NCBI RefSeq assembly: GCF_910589235.1
Contig: NC_060972.1
Location: 3,966,899-4,030,898 of the forward strand
DNA from: Vespa crabro
Taxonomy: Eukaryota; Arthropoda; Insecta; Hymenoptera; Vespidae
Direction of reading: 5' to 3'
Length of the DNA stretch: 64,000 nucleotides
Positions 62,609-64,000 of this stretch are shown piece by piece (position 1 is the first letter of the stretch; every line of letters begins with the position of its first letter). Under the pieces are notes generated by a model that was not told the DNA's origin, ran no database searches, and was given only the letters and a program-made list of their open reading frames with translations. The translations under genes were made by a program, and so were the position numbers.

Positions 62609-62662
<54 letters not shown>
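62600..62662. repeat. (TTA)n microsatellite
   Basis: About 20 ATT triplets. Confidence 0.97.
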
Positions 62663-63492
62663 ATTATAATTTTTATGATTATTTTTTATTTATTACTATT
62701 ATTTACATTCGTCTCTTCTCGCACGATAGGAACTTTCAACTCGTACTCACTTTTTCACACGTACGGTCGTATCTCTTCTCTTCTTTTCGCGTATAAATTA
62801 AAAGAACGAAAAAAAAGGGGTTGGCAAAAAAAAAAAAAAAAAAGAAAAAAAAGAAAAAAAAGAGAAGAAAGAAACGAAAGAAAACCAAGGAAAAAAGAGC
62901 ACGAAAAAGAATGAGAAAAAAATAAATATTAAATCGAACGACAACTCGATCGACGAAAGAACGAAAGCGTGCGAAAGCGGAAGAAGAACCGGTGACCCAC
63001 TTTCGATATCTCTTGAGATGACGAGAAATCCCGGACGCGTTTAACAGTAACGGATTCTCCAGAATGCGGAAGTTCATTATATTTTTTTTCTCTCTCTCTC
63101 TCTCTCTCTCTTTGTTTTTTCTTGAAGAAAAAGAAGATAAAACACGAGTGAGAATTAATCGCCGTTCTCGCGCGGATCGAGAGAAGAGGTCGAACGAGTC
63201 GAAGTTGTTGCGAGCTTCCGGTCACGTCGTCGTCGTCATCGTCATCGTCGTTGTTGTTTTAGCTGCGGGCGACACAGTAAAAAAAAAAACGTCTCGAAAA
63301 TTATTGAAATATAAAGGAATGTAAAAGAGAACAATGACGATAATGATGATGACTACGACGATGATATGATAATGATGATGAAGAAGAAGAGGAGGAGGAG
63401 GAAGGAGCTTTTCCGAAAGGTGAAAGCAATGAAGAATTGTCGCGAACTGAATTGGACACACCATGATGGCCGTCGACGTTATCGGACGTCGA

Positions 63493-63615
63493 ATGAACGA
63501 ACGAACGAACGAACGAACGAACGAATGAACGAATGAACGAACGAACGAACGAGCAATCGAGCGATCGAGCGAGCGTACAAGCGTACGAGCGAGCGTACGA
63601 ACGAATGAACGAATG
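63493..63615. repeat. (GAAC)n to (GAGC)n tetramer array
   Basis: GAAC/GAAT tetramers at 63493-63552 grade into GAGC/GATC and GTAC variants to about 63610. It gives an artificial Ser-Phe-Val-Arg repeat frame on the minus strand. Confidence 0.93.
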
Positions 63616-63769
63616 TAGAATCAAACGTAGAAACGAACGTAGAAGGTAAAACTACGTTAAGTAGAAAGGAAAAAATGGAAGATAGGAAAGGAATGAAATA
63701 AGGAATAACGAAAGGATAGAGAATATAAGAAGGAAAGAGGGAAAAGGGGGAAGAGAGAGAGAGAGTCTC

Positions 63770-64000
63770 GCGGAACGCGACCGACCCCGAGGGCGAGCGA
63801 CGACGAACGAGGATGCGCTCGAGCGCGAAGCCCGTGCCGCTCTCTCAGCTTTATCCCCACCACAATGAGCGCGCGCTCGCGGCATCCGGTGAGAGAAACT
63901 ACGAGATCGCAAGCGCGCACTCGCACGGACCCGCGGTCGAGTTTCGTTGGTCGAGGACCGTTGCTACTCGCTTCGCGATTGGTCGAGCTGGGCGCGCGCG
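63770..64000. promoter_or_regulatory. CpG-dense terminus, probable promoter
   Basis: The densest CpG stretch of the window (CTCGAGCGCGAAGC, GAGCGCGCGCTCGCGG, GGGCGCGCGCG), with an inverted CCAAT box (GCGATTGGTCG, at about 63976-63986). An ATG in fair context at 63866-63868 opens eight codons ending at a GTGAGA donor-like site (63890). The window ends here, so the gene cannot be confirmed. Confidence 0.4.

Larger units (their letters stand above)
55651..64000. other. CpG-richer right region without recognised genes
   Basis: Alternates CpG-rich unique sequence with long polypyrimidine or polypurine tracts. No conserved protein was recognised. Unique, non-repetitive islands are at about 56.0-56.2, 57.0-57.2, 59.1-59.35, 60.75-61.03 and 61.25-61.5 kb. 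This may be the 5' regulatory region or a first intron of a gene to the right. Confidence 0.4.

Noticed and set aside
62190..62796. 157- and 161-codon Phe/Leu/Tyr-rich frames
   Set aside because: Translations of T-rich and (TTA)n tracts.
1..64000. CRISPR arrays, bacterial operons, rRNA
   Set aside because: All tandem repeats are microsatellites without spacer structure; gene architecture is eukaryotic and intron-rich.

Overview
This is a eukaryotic chromosomal window from an insect. Intron-containing genes with GT-AG splice sites, very AT-rich introns, CpG-rich promoter patches, abundant (GA)n, (CT)n and (AT)n microsatellites and insect-like protein sequences fit a hymenopteran, perhaps an aculeate wasp or bee; the order is inferred, not shown. 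No prokaryotic, viral, rRNA, tRNA or CRISPR feature was found.

Layout. 1-13.69 kb: no recognised exon; full of microsatellites and several copies of a small palindromic repeat element. It is probably the large first intron of the minus-strand gene whose long first coding exon is at 13.69-15.13 kb (acidic, low-complexity; possibly the N-terminus of a reticulon-like protein). 15.1-18.3 kb: divergent promoter interval. 18.27-21.99 kb (+): ten coding exons of serine palmitoyltransferase subunit 2 (SPTLC2/lace). 23.76-24.42 kb (-): a two-exon Gemin6 gene, convergent with SPTLC2. 26.24-32.81 kb (-): eleven coding exons of Stim, the ER calcium sensor. 35.54-39.59 kb (-): Ral small GTPase with two alternative last coding exons. 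41.61-46.10 kb (+): thirteen coding exons of a TMTC3-type transmembrane/TPR O-mannosyltransferase. 46.1-64 kb: no recognised gene; extremely rich in simple repeats, with CpG-dense patches, a perfect RFX X-box, several YY1/Pho-type motifs and a CpG-dense right end that looks like a promoter.

The genes do not form a pathway. Two are ER membrane enzymes (SPTLC2 in sphingolipid synthesis, TMTC3 in O-mannosylation), one is an ER calcium sensor, one a plasma-membrane GTPase and one an snRNP assembly factor. All exon boundaries were read by hand from splice consensus, reading-frame phase and family similarity, and codon phase closes in every gene.

The most interesting observation is that Ral carries two separate phase-compatible last exons, each coding the final helix and a complete but different polybasic tail and CAAX box. 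This is a single-gene arrangement resembling the C-terminal difference between vertebrate RalA and RalB. Other signals are a perfect 17-bp-arm hairpin bounded by TTAA in an SPTLC2 intron (minimal piggyBac-like footprint), the palindromic element family at the left, a 173-bp (TCCTA)n array one base away from the insect telomere unit, and an (ATT)n array a few bases inside a Stim 5' splice site.
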